A stretch of 64,000 nucleotides of DNA, taken from contig CM075862.1 of the NCBI GenBank assembly GCA_037975125.1, positions 76,861,960 through 76,925,959 of the forward strand, given 5' to 3'. Both the position numbers and the translations under genes were made by a program. Below are positions 36,301 through 45,626 of the stretch, in pieces; within the stretch, counting starts at the first letter, position 1; each line of letters begins with the position of its first letter. The notes beneath the pieces were generated by a model. That model saw nothing but the letters and a program-made list of their open reading frames with translations. It did not search any database and was not told where the DNA came from. Source of the DNA: Latrodectus hesperus (Eukaryota > Arthropoda > Arachnida > Araneae > Theridiidae).

Positions 36301-36939
36301 ACAAATTTCACCTCTGTTGTGTTTAAAGGAATGTGTCAAATTCTCGGAATAGACAAGACGCAGACCACGCCACTACACCCACAATCGGATGGCATGGTAG
36401 AGAGGTTTAACAGAACCATCTTGAATAACCTCTCCCTTATGGTTTCCAGAAATCAGCAGGATTGGGATTTGAAGCTACCGCTGTTTCTGCTTGCATATCG
36501 CAGTGCTGTCCATGAGACTACCGGATATACTCCTTCACAGATGCTCTTTGGTCGCGAACTTCGTCTCCCTTGTGATCTTCAGTTTGGTCGTCCACCGGAT
36601 ACATCTTCATCGCCAGAGGAATACCTTCGAGACCTTCAGGCACGTCTTGAAGATGTCCATAACTTTGCTCGAGACCGAATCAACCTGACGACCGAAAGAA
36701 TGAAGACAAGGTATGACACAAGAGCGACGGGACATGAATTTCAAGAAGGTGACAAAGTTTGGTTGTGGAACCCGATTCGACGTAAAGGACTTTCTCCAAA
36801 GTTGCAAGCCAACTGGGAAGGTCCCTACACAGTCCTAAAAAGACTGAACGACGTCGTGGTTCGTATAAGAAAATCAGCTGCTTCAAAACCAAAGGTAGTA
36901 CATTATGATAGATTAGCTCCTTATCGTAATGTAGAGTAA
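33319..36939 (+). CDS. Pol polyprotein: protease, RT, RNase H, integrase
   Basis: Read as a Gag-Pol fusion by -1 frameshifting; no ATG is needed. Residues are numbered from codon 33400. Protease IDTGANVTII, active Asp 30. Reverse transcriptase FCVDYRRLN, FGLCNAPATF and YLDD at 447-450 (34738-34749). RNase H starts DTDASNENIGAVLSQ near 594. Integrase has an HHCC zinc finger (H near 835, CQSCDDC), then catalytic D905 (LDILGPL), D965 (HSDQGTNF) and E1001 (GMVERFNR). D965 and E1001 have 35 residues between them, as in D,D35E integrases. A GPY module (WEGPYTVLKR) lies near the C-terminus. No chromodomain is evident. About 1,206 codons open, ending TAA 36937-36939. All key residues are present. Confidence 0.96.
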   Translation, partial: SSTTAGKLICGHLAGRRCPESQKPHFKLFHISSVSSGDNGLFVMGHVNEVPCRMIIDTGANVTIIRTDMARKLGEKLIWTPPCITLQTVTGDKIKVHGKVNLNIAFGNAVYHHMAYVADINDEFILGLDFLKENHFKLDFKNNELHSCSEDIAIFKTKYSDIKTVHHITAKSEITLPPRTETIVSGALSEDNNFHYGLTEYPDSDNSVKGVLVASSLVDLSRNVIPVRVANLSNKVKLIKEGEVLATCTPVTCINRNCQATLSEPPDTLINELLQRAELDDKQRNAARNLLLEFGDLFSKKSDDVGRTKLTQHRINTGNHPPIKQHPRRLPFAKQEEVDNLLMEMQQNDIIEPSESPWASPIVLVRKKDGSTRFCVDYRRLNNITKKDSYPLPRIDDTLDALSGKQWFSTLDLKSGYWQVEIHPEDREKTAFTTGQGLWQFKVMPFGLCNAPATFERLMETVLRGLSYEACLVYLDDIIIVGRTFEDHLRNIRKVLEKLKMANLKLNPCKCNLFRREVSYLGHIISAEGVRTDPEKISAVKDWSRPKDVHQLRSFLGLCTYYRKFVKGFSSIARPLHKLTEVKQRFLWTDECEKAFKQLKEALTSSPVLAYPQPEKLFILDTDASNENIGAVLSQEIDDKEYVIAYWSKCLSKPERNYCTTRKELLAIVKAIEHFHHYLYGRKFLLRTDHASLTWLLNFKNPEGQVARWIQRLQEFDFEIRHRKGTLHGNADALSRKPCNESCRYCSRVEKNYQLVNPSVRQVTVSPPPKPDPWSDKGLREAQKEDPDINPILELKESSCMKPSWQDISTYSPATKQYWALWDSLHIRNGVLYRKWESDDGRNFKWQLVLPKSRISDVLKELHSSSTGGHFGVMKTLQKVRERFYWSKTRQDVEKWCQSCDDCAARKGPKKRSRGRLQRYNVGAPFERIALDILGPLPRSSNGNKYILVVMDYFTKWPEAFAIPDQEATTVAEVLVQQWVSRFGTPLQIHSDQGTNFTSVVFKGMCQILGIDKTQTTPLHPQSDGMVERFNRTILNNLSLMVSRNQQDWDLKLPLFLLAYRSAVHETTGYTPSQMLFGRELRLPCDLQFGRPPDTSSSPEEYLRDLQARLEDVHNFARDRINLTTERMKTRYDTRATGHEFQEGDKVWLWNPIRRKGLSPKLQANWEGPYTVLKRLNDVVVRIRKSAASKPKVVHYDRLAPYRNVE
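33334..33374 (+). promoter_or_regulatory. -1 ribosomal frameshift signal between gag and pol
   Basis: The heptamer GGGAAAC (33334-33340) is phased as G GGA AAC in the gag frame, the canonical X XXY YYZ form. The gag stop TAA follows at once. After an 8-base spacer (33341-33348) a hairpin can form: GGCCATCTC (33349-33357) with GAGATGTCC (33366-33374), a 6-bp core plus two outer G-C pairs across one mismatch. pol is open in the -1 frame from 33319, so gag and pol overlap by 25 bases and contain the heptamer. Seen in sequence; function is inferred. Confidence 0.82.
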
Positions 36940-37119
36940 AAATTTGTAGACCATGGTCTCTTTGTAAATAGTATAGATAATTTTAATCTTTTCTATTTTC
37001 TTGTATTTTTAGTTGCTTGTGTATGTAATGTGCTCTGTATCCTCTTGAAATGTAAATTCTTTTATATTAAATTTGGCCTCCTATCAGGGGATTGTACTGC
37101 CCGGGACGTGCAGTCCTTG
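36940..37119 (+). other. 3' untranslated part of the Gypsy element
   Basis: 180 bases between the pol stop and the polypurine tract with no open frame, which excludes a usual env gene. Confidence 0.85.
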
Positions 37120-37128
37120 AGAGGGGGC
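37120..37128 (+). other. polypurine tract (plus-strand primer)
   Basis: GAGAGGGGG ends two bases before the 3' LTR, the position needed to prime plus-strand DNA synthesis. Confidence 0.85.
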
Positions 37129-37130
37129 AA

Positions 37131-37735
37131 TGTTACAAATTTGTAAATAATGATTATATTTGTCTTAAAATATCTCAGACAGATCGGAAATTCTCACCTT
37201 TTTGGGCAAAAATTGCGGTATTTAGACGTATTGTAGTTTAAAAGCTGATTTCCTAATAATTTGGCGACTTGGCGACAGTTGGCGAGATTCTTGGCGACTT
37301 GGCGACGGTTGGCGAGATTCTTGGCGACTTGGCGAGAAATCGATACTTCTGGAAACATCCATCACCTAAGCTCTAGGACCAATATTTTTCGAGATAGCCT
37401 AGAAGCTTCCAGAATCTTGGCGAAATTGGTAGATTTCTCCGCCAAGTCAGGTATAAATACCGCAGCCCGACATGGAAGAGTGAGTTTTTGTGAAGACAGT
37501 CAGTGAGTGAAGACGATTAGTTGTGACTGCTAGTTGTTCTCTGTCTGAGGTATTTGAGACCTCTGATTGGAAGCTATTTCTTATTGTATCTGACGAATTG
37601 TAGCTGTATAATTGTGATTGTTACAGCGGGAATTTCGTTTATCTAGTGAAGTTTTTTTTAACGAATAAAAGTCTTGTGTTCATTAAGTGGTCGCTTTATT
37701 CAACTCTCAATCAACACGAACCCGTGGAGCTCGGT

Positions 37736-37738
<3 letters not shown>
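37131..37738 (+). repeat. 3' LTR of the Gypsy element
   Basis: 608 bp. All differences from the 5' LTR fall within the first ~190 bases (five substitutions, one extra T, one extra TTGGCGAC unit); the remaining ~410 bases look identical. TATAAAT at 37452-37458, AATAAA at 37664-37669. Confidence 0.96.

Positions 37739-37827
<89 letters not shown>
37739..37827. repeat. (AT)n microsatellite right of the Gypsy element
   Basis: 89 bases of AT dinucleotide. Together with 31460-31481 it is the interrupted target tract. Confidence 0.96.
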
Positions 37828-37828
<1 letters not shown>

Positions 37829-38397
37829 CGTTCGATGGACCAACTGTTAAAAAAACATTTCCTAAAAATATTGTATCTGTTATCGACATTTTATTTTGTA
37901 AAATATATAAGATGATCTTACAAATAAGTTACAGCTTGAATTATTCTTCCTGAATATTCATTTTATTTATTTAACACATTTATAATCGTCTTTTTTTAAT
38001 TCATATATTTATTTTAAATACTTTAAAATAATATCAGAATATTACAATGTTATGCATATTAATGAAAGCAACTGAAAAATTATAGTTTTAAGCTTAATTA
38101 TAATTATTTATACTACTTAAAACTTTTAATGGATAATGTAAGACTTTTATAAAATAACGGTGTAAGGAAATTATTTTTTCATTGAATAGAAGAAGGGTGA
38201 TCAATGAAAAATTTTCATATTTTAAAACTTTGTAGTATGAAAATTTAGAGTTTGAGGTCGAAGGCGGTGCTTTAGTGGCAATGAATCAGATTAAGCATCT
38301 AAATTAGTGTAAGAAATACGGAAAAAATAATCGATATCCAGTAAGCGCGTTATATCGAAAAGTGGGATATATCAATGAAGTCATTTAACCGATTCAG
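37828..38397. other. AT-rich DNA, no gene seen
   Basis: Nothing recognisable. Confidence 0.5.
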
Positions 38398-38625
38398 ATG
38401 CTCGGGAGAATTGTTGGACGGTTAGAGGCGGTCGCACAACACAATCCGAAGAAGCAGAAGCTATTGGAATTTGTGTGCGATTTACAGGATCTGGAACAGT
38501 TGGTTGAAGATTGGAAATGAAAGTAGAAGACCAGGGCAAGGTTTCAGACGCTCAACAACGCTCGTTGAAGATCTTTATTGAACGCTAATGGCTCGGATAC
38601 ACCGAAATATGAAAACTACTTGCCT
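38398..38625 (+). pseudogene. Tc1-like transposase, N-terminal HTH relic
   Basis: Pieces in shifting frames read GRIVGRLEAV, QSEEAEAIGICVRFTGSG, then RRPGQGFRRSTTLVEDLY and ARIHRNMKTT. These match the order of a Tc1 paired-like DNA-binding domain: GRI.GR.EAG.S, the A..IG.. second helix, the basic RPGQGR linker, and STT..ED.YL. Frames are broken and stops occur. Its catalytic half may be the relic at 39641-40060 on the same strand. Confidence 0.7.
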
Positions 38626-39640
38626 TCAATAACGCGTTCAGTCGGCTACTAGGGGTACTAGCTTCAACACAAAATGTCCGAAATCTCCTGCACGTTTTAG
38701 GGCTTGCTGACAATTGGTTTGTGCCCCGTTAACATACGCAGATAGCTGCGCAGGTGAGACCCGGATACCATACATACATACATTACTGTGTAAGGAGACC
38801 CTGGACTGTACCTTAAGGTTAATGGGTGTCGTCTCCCCAACACCTAATGTGCTGCACACTCATACGAGGTCCGTGAGGGCGCCACCATCGTGGCATTGAA
38901 CAAGGCAAGGAAATTGTGCTTACAAATCGGTAGCAAACAGTTACAAAACATTTTAAGGGGCTTTAAACCCTGTTGAACATCAGGCAATAGCATTCAATAT
39001 TTTCTCTGAGTTAAAAATAAAATTTTTAACTTATTTTAAGATGACACATACAACGAACAAAGGAGAAACAATTTAAAATCAATGAAAAGACAGTTAACAA
39101 TTTCTAGGGTAATTATGACAATAAAAACATTATATACATTGAAAGCAATATTATAAATAGTACGAACACTTAATTATGAAAAGGAGAAATGGCTCGATAC
39201 GAAAGTTGATAACTATATACAGGCAGGCAGCTTAAACAAGTTTAATAAGCACCTTAGCTTTTAAAAGCATTTTAGGTTCAAAAAAATTATTTAAAAGGTT
39301 TCTAAGGTACTAAAACGGAATAGGATTCAAAAAGTTTTTAAAGTTCTAAAGCGGGCTCATAATGTTCGAAAAGTCCAAACAATTCGAAACATATAGTTCA
39401 TAAATTTCATTAAGTTCATAAAAACATTTTATACACCATTATTAATTGTGGAAGAAAGTTAAGTTTAAGAATAGTTTTCTGATTCGTCTGGGGAATCTTC
39501 TGTATCGTCTGTGGAAGCGTGGCCTAAATCCTGACAAAGTTCTAATCCTCGCTTGTTGAGATGAATCATCAGCTTTGTGAGGAGTCATCTGCGGTGACGA
39601 TCTTTCAAGCAAAATCTCAGGAACTCCATGTTGGTCTGTT
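38626..39640. other. no gene identified, between Tc1 relics
   Basis: 38690-38900 is relatively GC-rich and repeat-like but not matched to a family. If the two Tc1 relics are one element, part of this is a later insertion. Confidence 0.4.
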
Positions 39641-40060
39641 GTGAGTTATTTTTTGGGCGGTATTTCTCAGTCTCTGGCCACTCTAGGACATAGTTGGCAA
39701 GGCATCATCGCGTCTGAATGGTGTGGGCAACAAAGCACGTGTAATATGGGCGAAAATAATGATACAATACTATTTTCTCTGACGATAAGTGTATTTTCAT
39801 CTGGAGCACTTAAGAACAATACTGCTATCATGCATGCAAGTGTCAGATTGGGAGTGATGGTCAGATGGAGTCTGTGGGGGAGTGATGGTCAGAATTATAC
39901 TTTCATTGATTGGCTCTCCATTCTCCATGTCATTCGAAATGAACCGGTGGCCTATAAGATCCTGAGATTGCTTGTAGGCCCTTACGCTGCAGCAATTGGA
40001 GATGATTTCATGTTGTTGTTCCACTAGCATTCTTCCTTGTACCTGGCCTTGAGATGGGGT
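39641..40060 (+). pseudogene. Tc1-like transposase, catalytic relic
   Basis: Fragments in changing frames: LFSDDKCIFIW (first catalytic Asp region, usually LFSDESRF), RLGVMVRWSLWG, then ILHVIRNEPVAYKILRLLVG and PYAAAIGDDFMLLFH. The last corresponds to the Tc1 stretch PYA.AIGDDF before the second aspartate motif. The expected DDNARPH motif after it is destroyed. The order and strand fit the N-terminal relic at 38398-38625. Confidence 0.68.
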
Positions 40061-40074
40061 CTACCAGTTAGATA

Positions 40075-40310
40075 GAAGCAACCGGATAGAGTCTTCGTAA
40101 TTTTGAAGCAAGAACCAAGCAGACGACCCCCAATACATAGCCTGCTACCCCGTGGTATACATTTCACTTGGAGAACATTGAGATTTTCCCAGTCTTATCG
40201 TGAGGCTCAGCCGCGATATTATGGAACACGACGGATCTTCAGTTAAGCTGAGATTTAAACTCACTGTCCTCCCGATGACGTCCTAACCCACCAAGCCACT
40301 GTTGTTAATG
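40075..40310 (-). mobile_element. probable degraded tRNA-derived SINE
   Basis: On the minus strand a tRNA-like head reads TGGCTTGGTGGGTTAGGACG (A box) and GAGTTTAAATCTC (weak B box), near 40300-40250. The 5' body continues to about 40075. No clear target duplication found. Confidence 0.5.
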
Positions 40311-40429
40311 ATCAGCAATTGCAGGCTACATCATGCAAACTTAGTGAATCATTTTCCTTTTGGAGGAAGGAATCATTCGAATGGAATGGCAAGCGTGTTC
40401 TCTGGACTTCCTCTTAAGAGGCATAGAAT

Positions 40430-40526
40430 CACGGAGAGAAAGTAACATCCATGTCCGAGCCGGGATTCGAACCTGAGATTTACACTTCAAAAGTCAGGAA
40501 TGCTCACCACTCAGCCATCGGTCGGC
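40430..40526 (-). mobile_element. SINE type D head, tail different or lost
   Basis: Minus-strand CCGACCGATGGCTGAGTGGT and GGTTCGAATCCCGG match the head of 13356-13654, then ATGGATGTTACTTTCTCTC. The type D tail is absent; the sequence to the left (40360-40430) is unlike the other tails. Confidence 0.75.
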
Positions 40527-41468
40527 ATAAATTAAGTAACTAAATTTGATAAAACATTTTTTGATCAAAAAATTATGCAACAAAATTTTACGTAGATAAA
40601 ACTTCATTTAATACATTTCATTCATCTAAACGTTCCAGTTTAAAGGCATTGAAGACAGACTTTCAACTTCCTTTTCATATATTTATACATATATTTTTTT
40701 TGCTTTTTCTCGATTCACGTAAAGCGAAACAATTTTATAATATTTTATAAGACAAATTCAAAAGTATCAAAGACAAATCGATTCATACTATCTTGAAAGC
40801 ATAGTACTTTGAAATAAAATTTGATTTCTTTTAATAAAACCCTTTTACTTTTTTATCCTTTTGCATAGATATATTTTAGTTGTTAGGGATAAGGTCTTAA
40901 GATCTGATTCAATTTTTTGATGTGGGTGTATATTGTTTGGTGTTTGAGATTGTAATAAAATAAGATTGTGTACGAAATGCACAAAATTTTTATAAGATTT
41001 TAATCTCGAAAGCAAGTACTCGATGGTTACTCGCTAGAAAGTATGCAAAATATAATTTTAAAATATCCTAAGAATTTTAAAAAAATTAAAAAAATTGTGA
41101 GCCAGTGCATTTAAAACCCACTGGAGCTGCATTTCGTAATATTGGCATTTTCTCGATACATTAAAAGAGTGACTCTGGATTTAAAATTATTTTTAATTGA
41201 CGTTAGACATCTGACGTGTTTCAACAAATTCCTGTCGAGAATATCTATAGGTTCCTTATCAAATTTCTCAATCACACCATAGTATCAAGGAGATTAGTAT
41301 TCATTTCTAATCAGTCGATGATTGTTAATTTAATTGAACTGATTTTCCTTTTACAGTCAAAACAATAATAATCTTCGAATAAAAAGTATGTTAATAATAA
41401 TAATAGTTTCAAGACATTCATCCTTTTTTGGAACACTGATATTTAGGGTCAACGCGAAAAGTTGTTGT
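40527..41468. other. AT-rich DNA, no gene seen
   Basis: Nothing recognisable. Confidence 0.5.
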
Positions 41469-41478
41469 AAGGAAGTAT

Positions 41479-41862
41479 GTTGTTGTTTTTACTTATGACC
41501 CTTGGAAAAGCCAAGCTCGCTATGCCGTGAATTATGGGAATTTAAGTCAGTAGTGTGCGTCTTTCGTTTAACCAGAGCATCGCGAAGGTGGCATTACGAC
41601 TTTGCTCTAAACTCCTCCGATAGATGGCGCCACCAGAGGATCTACTCCCTTAATTTAAACATTGATCTCGGGGAGGAAATTTTCTTCAGGTCATTACACA
41701 CATGGTAATTGCTTAATGACCGATTACATGACTTTCGATTCCACAGATTTAACGAGCACGTATATCGGCGGTAATCGATGGGTCTTTGGCGGGATTGGTA
41801 ATCAAACCCCGCCCTTTCGTACGGAAAGCCGATGCCCTAACCACTAGGCTACCATAACCCTT
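41479..41862 (-). mobile_element. tRNA-derived SINE, type B
   Basis: Minus-strand head GGTAGCCTAGTGGTTAGGGC (A box) and GGTTTGATTACC-like B box, a middle with CCATCTATCGGAGGAGTTTA, shared tail, and (GTT)n at the plus-strand left end. An imperfect duplication (AAGGAAGTAT 41469-41478 and GAGAAAGTAT 41863-41872, 8 of 10) suggests an older insertion. Confidence 0.85.
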
Positions 41863-41872
41863 GAGAAAGTAT

Positions 41873-42600
41873 AAAAATGTCAATTAAAAACTGTGTAGAG
41901 CAAGTTTTCTTTAAAATCAACATATCAAGAAGCGTACCATTTTACTTAGGTAACGCGAGTTTGAAACAGGATGCAATACAGAAAACTTTTTCATTCTTAC
42001 TAAATGGCAATATATTGGTTAGCATGCAGTTTATTTTTTTAAAAAACTGAATAATGTTGCAAAGGAGATTGAAGCATCTGCAGAAGACTGATGGAAAATC
42101 ACTTACGTATCCGGAAGGTAGCAGGCTCTATACCTGACATAACTAAAGAAGATCACAGTGCTGAAAGAGCCCATGTTCATTAAATGCTTCATAGGTTCCA
42201 ATGGCTCATTCGATTAGTTTAGGTTTTTTTCAGGTTATACTGAGAAGGAAGCAAACTCAGGTGTCCACCTCCTCACTTTTCTATGCTTCACAATTACATA
42301 ATGATTGTTATGTTTCGTGGCTTCAGTCGGCAGAAATAGGCAGAAAGGAGTTTATCTTCATAACCTAACATTGTTGATGAACTCTAATTACAGTATCTCC
42401 TGCATCGATAATCGAAATAATCCGCTGAAGATTCAGCATAAACTTCAGTTCGGATGTTTTCTATATTGTGATTCATTATTTATTACTTATTTCTAATTTC
42501 GTAGATACATTTACTTTTGCTTTTTAGTTAATTATAGGGCTTTATGTATGTATGTGTCGTTATATTTACCTTATGTGTAGCTTAAACCAATTTGAAAATT
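41873..42600. other. no gene identified
   Basis: 42090-42230 has mild GC enrichment; no family recognised. Confidence 0.4.
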
Positions 42601-42614
42601 TTATGCGAATTGTT

Positions 42615-42795
42615 ACGATAGCTGCTATTCGGCTATCCTGGATTGGTGGTAGTACAGTACTCTTTAGAGCGAAAGGTCGCGGGCTCCATCCCAGCTACTG
42701 TTAAATAGCGGGAAATGGATATTGCAAGTTTTCAGTGTTTTCTTCTTTGTGATACAGGAGTACGCCACCCACTATCCATGAAAACATCTCTTGGA
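42615..42795 (+). mobile_element. possible tRNA-derived SINE
   Basis: GGATTGGTGGTAGTACAGTA and AGGTCGCGGGCTCCATCCC resemble degenerate A and B boxes 33 bases apart. The following TTCTTTGTGATACAGG-containing tail resembles 7955-8025. No target duplication identified. Confidence 0.4.
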
Positions 42796-42870
42796 TGTCA
42801 ATTTATGAATCGGACATAAAATGCATTATACAGCATTTAGTCATAAAAAATTTCAATAAGTGGTACCAAA

Positions 42871-43463
42871 AAATGATTTTGGAATGTAGAAACCTTCTTA
42901 CAGAACTGGCAACTAGAAACAAGGTGATCCTTGTATGGGTGCCAGGGCGCAAAGGTATCGAAGGTAATAAAAGGGGTGATGAACTTGCTAAACAAGGATC
43001 GTCTTTTGCTCCCATCGGTGCAGAACCTTCTTGTGGGATCAGTTTGAAGACCGCAAAAACCAATATTCTTAGATGGGGAAAACGGAAGATGTATGCAGCT
43101 TGGCTCAACACTCCTCGTCAATCAAACGTTAAAAGTATGATCTGTGGATCATCAGCGAGGATTGCCTCTGAAATTCTAAGATGCTGTTGGCAGAAGATAC
43201 GTTTAATCGTAGGCTTCATAACTGGGCACTACTATTTCAGAAAACACCTCCTTAAAATAGGACTGTTTCACCAAGACCCTATCAGCAGGAAATATCATAC
43301 GCAAGATGAAACGGCCAAGCATATCATTTACGAATGCGAGGCTCTTGCCCTCCCTAGATTAACTTCTTTAGGCATCATCCATACTAGAGAGTTACACCTA
43401 GACTCCATTAAAGGGTTATCGGACTTCATTGATAAAGTGGGTGACCCGAGCAACTGGAACTAG
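42871..43463 (+). pseudogene. LINE ORF2 C-terminus: RNase H end and knuckle
   Basis: Open to TAG 43461-43463. VILVWVPGRKGIEGNKRGDE then LAKQGS is the last RNase H motif (family: PGH.GI.GNE.AD.LAK); histidine is replaced by arginine, glutamate by lysine and the Ala of AD by Gly. Then follow TGHYYFRKHLLKIGLFHQD and SRKYHTQDETAKHIIYEC, where the first knuckle cysteine has become serine and the second tyrosine. The frame is intact but these changes make it non-functional. The upstream codons 42795-42870 belong to the target flank. Confidence 0.85.
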
Positions 43464-43560
43464 GAAACATTGGGTTTGGAGTTAATGGTACAAAATGCTG
43501 ATAAAAGCAGAGGTGCTCAATGACATACAAAACCAACTCTAAGAAGAAGAGAAGAAGAAG
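42871..43560 (+). mobile_element. 5'-truncated LINE (parent type of the deleted LINEs)
   Basis: Flanked by AAGTGGTACCAAA (42858-42870) and AAGTGGTACTAAA (43558-43570), one mismatch. Its last ~301 bases match the tails of the deleted copies at 6589, 22450 and 54234. Unlike them it keeps contiguous ORF2 sequence upstream, including the end of RNase H. Ends in (GAA)n. Confidence 0.87.
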
Positions 43561-43570
43561 TGGTACTAAA

Positions 43571-44566
43571 GCCATCACCTGAGCTGGCATTCTTCCCTAC
43601 AAAAAAAATCGGAGAAAGATGTTATGTCACGGAATTCTTGACGTACATATGCACTCTCAATACACGGTTTTAACAAAAATGAATCCTAAGAAATAATGTA
43701 ATAGAATTCTTCGCCAAATATTTGACATTATACAAACTGTATTCTTATTAATTGGGAATGATGATTCGATATTTCATTATTATATTTAAAAGTTGGTTAG
43801 CGAAAATAGTTATCATGAGTGTATCTTGAGTCATTTTTCGTTTACAAAATGAAATGAAAATGAATTAGTTCATTTTTTTAAATACTTAGTCTCAACAGTA
43901 TTTTTGGCAATATTATACTGATAAACAATATTTTTGGCAACATAAAATTATATTTGAAGTTATGAGGAATTTATTACAAAAAATGGAAAAGAATTTATTG
44001 TTAGCTTTCATATCTTCTTTTAGAAATAGATGTTTCGAACGCAAGTTTTCCAAAGCGGCATAATAAAAATAGTTGACGCATTGAGAATAAAGTATTAAAT
44101 AAAAACAGCATTCTTGAATTTTCTATGAATATTTTATTGCTATTTAATATGGAGAAACTGTAACATATGGAAATTTGCTCATAAATTCTTCTCTTAGAAT
44201 TTCTTACTATTTTAACACTCTAGAGTATAGTACCAAGGTGCAAGTGTTATTTTTACTAGGGAAAATTTATCAAAAATTCCTATAATAATTTTTCAGCAAA
44301 GAGTGAGTGTAACTTTTGCAAAATAAAAGCCGATTTTGAGTAAAGGATTCCAAAATAAAAAGAAATGTATCAATGGTTTTATATTATTATCTGAAATAAG
44401 CAAGCTAGACTAAATTTTTTTAATAATAAATTTATAAATGTTTCTACATCCATTTAAAGGTATATCTCAAGTAAGGAAAAACTTCTGCAAAAAAGTAATT
44501 AAAATTGAAATCAACTTCAAAGTAATTTTACCATAGCAGGTCCAAAGTTTAAAAAATGTTTATTAA
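43571..44566. other. AT-rich DNA, no gene seen
   Basis: Short direct repeat (AACAGTATTTTTGGCAA and AACAATATTTTTGGCAA near 43899-43940); nothing else. Confidence 0.5.
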
Positions 44567-44575
44567 TTTTTTGTA

Positions 44576-44738
44576 CTTTGTCGCTAAACGGTCATTTTTT
44601 GCACACGAGGGCTAATTAGACTGGGACCTACGGTTTACAAACCACTACAAACATCCATGCCCCAGGTGGGATTCGAACTCACGAACTGTTAAACCGGAGG
44701 CAAGAGCGCAAACCATTCGGCTGCCAGCGCGGCTTAAG
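44576..44738 (-). mobile_element. tRNA-derived SINE, type C
   Basis: Minus-strand A box TGGCAGCCGAATGGTTTGCG and B box GAGTTCGAATCCC, then a short body ending TTAGCCCTCGTGTGCAAAAA. Flanked by TTTTTGTA (44568-44575 and 44739-44746), a short T-rich match and so only modest TSD evidence. Related copies at 46951-47111 and 56178-56344, all on the same strand. Confidence 0.82.
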
Positions 44739-44746
44739 TTTTTGTA

Positions 44747-45242
44747 GAGAAATTAATTTGCAATGTTTTAATTCTTTTTGTTTCTACAGTTCATAAAAAA
44801 ACATTTGGAAAATTTTCCAATATGTGAAAGCATTATTAATTTTTTACAGGTAGTGCAAAAGGCAATAATCCAATTTTTAGGTAATCCAACGATATAAATT
44901 AAAAAATTCAAAGAGTTGGAAACTATAAGAACCAATCGTGTGTACGAAAAACAATATATGATAAATTCCCGGCCGACGCACCACGAAAAAAAAATTTAAA
45001 ATAATCAAAATAATATCTAAAATCGAAAGAGTGTATTCAAAACACGTCTCGTGTAAGTAACAGATCATATACTATAAAGAAAAACAATTTTAATAAGCAC
45101 AAAAAGTACACACATTGAACAATTCACACATGAATTCAAAACAATCAATTATATTCGATAAATCTAAAGGAACTTATTGTTCCATCTGAAGGTTGGGTAA
45201 TTTCCATCCTCAATCAAATCAAAATCTAAAGTTTAAAACATT
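44747..45242. other. AT-rich DNA, no gene seen
   Basis: Nothing recognisable. Confidence 0.5.
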
Positions 45243-45626
45243 GTGTTGTTGTTGTAACTTATGACACTTGAAGAATCCCAACCAGCTATGCGTATTCTAT
45301 GCCGTTGGCTTTGTGAATTTAAGTCAGTAGGGTGCGTGTTTCGTTTAAACAGAGCAACATAAAGACGAAAGTACGACTTTTTCAAAACTTCCGGTAGATG
45401 GCGCCACCAAAAGAACCATTCCTTTAATTATGACATTGATCTGAAGAGGCAGGAAATTTTCTCCAGACCATTACACCCATGATTACTGCTCAACAGCTGA
45501 CCACAGGATTTTTGATTCCACAGCTTCAACGTGACCGTATATCGCATATACTTGGTAGGTCTTAGGAATCGAACCTAGCACTTTCGGTAGGAAGGCCGAT
45601 GCCCTAACCAGTAGGCTACCATGACC
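45243..45626 (-). mobile_element. tRNA-derived SINE, type B
   Basis: Minus-strand head TGGTAGCCTACTGGTTAGGG and GGTTCGATTCC, type B middle, shared tail with CTTAAATTCACAAAGCC-type end, and (GTT)n at the left. Target duplication not clear. Confidence 0.83.

Larger units (their letters stand above)
31482..37738 (+). mobile_element. complete Ty3/Gypsy LTR retrotransposon, no env
   Basis: In order: 5' LTR (31482-32080), tRNA primer site (32083-32100), gag (32111-33343), pol in the -1 frame (33319-36939), polypurine tract (37120-37128) and 3' LTR (37131-37738). LTRs begin TG and end CA. ATAT flanks both sides as a 4-bp target duplication inside an (AT)n tract. LTRs differ at about five substitutions and two indels, so the insertion is young. 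All expected pol domains are present without stops, and there is no reading frame for an envelope between pol and the 3' LTR. It may be mobile or recently so. Confidence 0.97.

Noticed and set aside
36940..37130. An envelope gene after pol
   Set aside because: Only ~190 bases lie between the pol stop and the 3' LTR, with no open frame.
39797..40030. 77-codon minus-strand Ser/His-rich frame
   Set aside because: It is antisense to the Tc1 catalytic relic, whose plus-strand motifs are recognisable.
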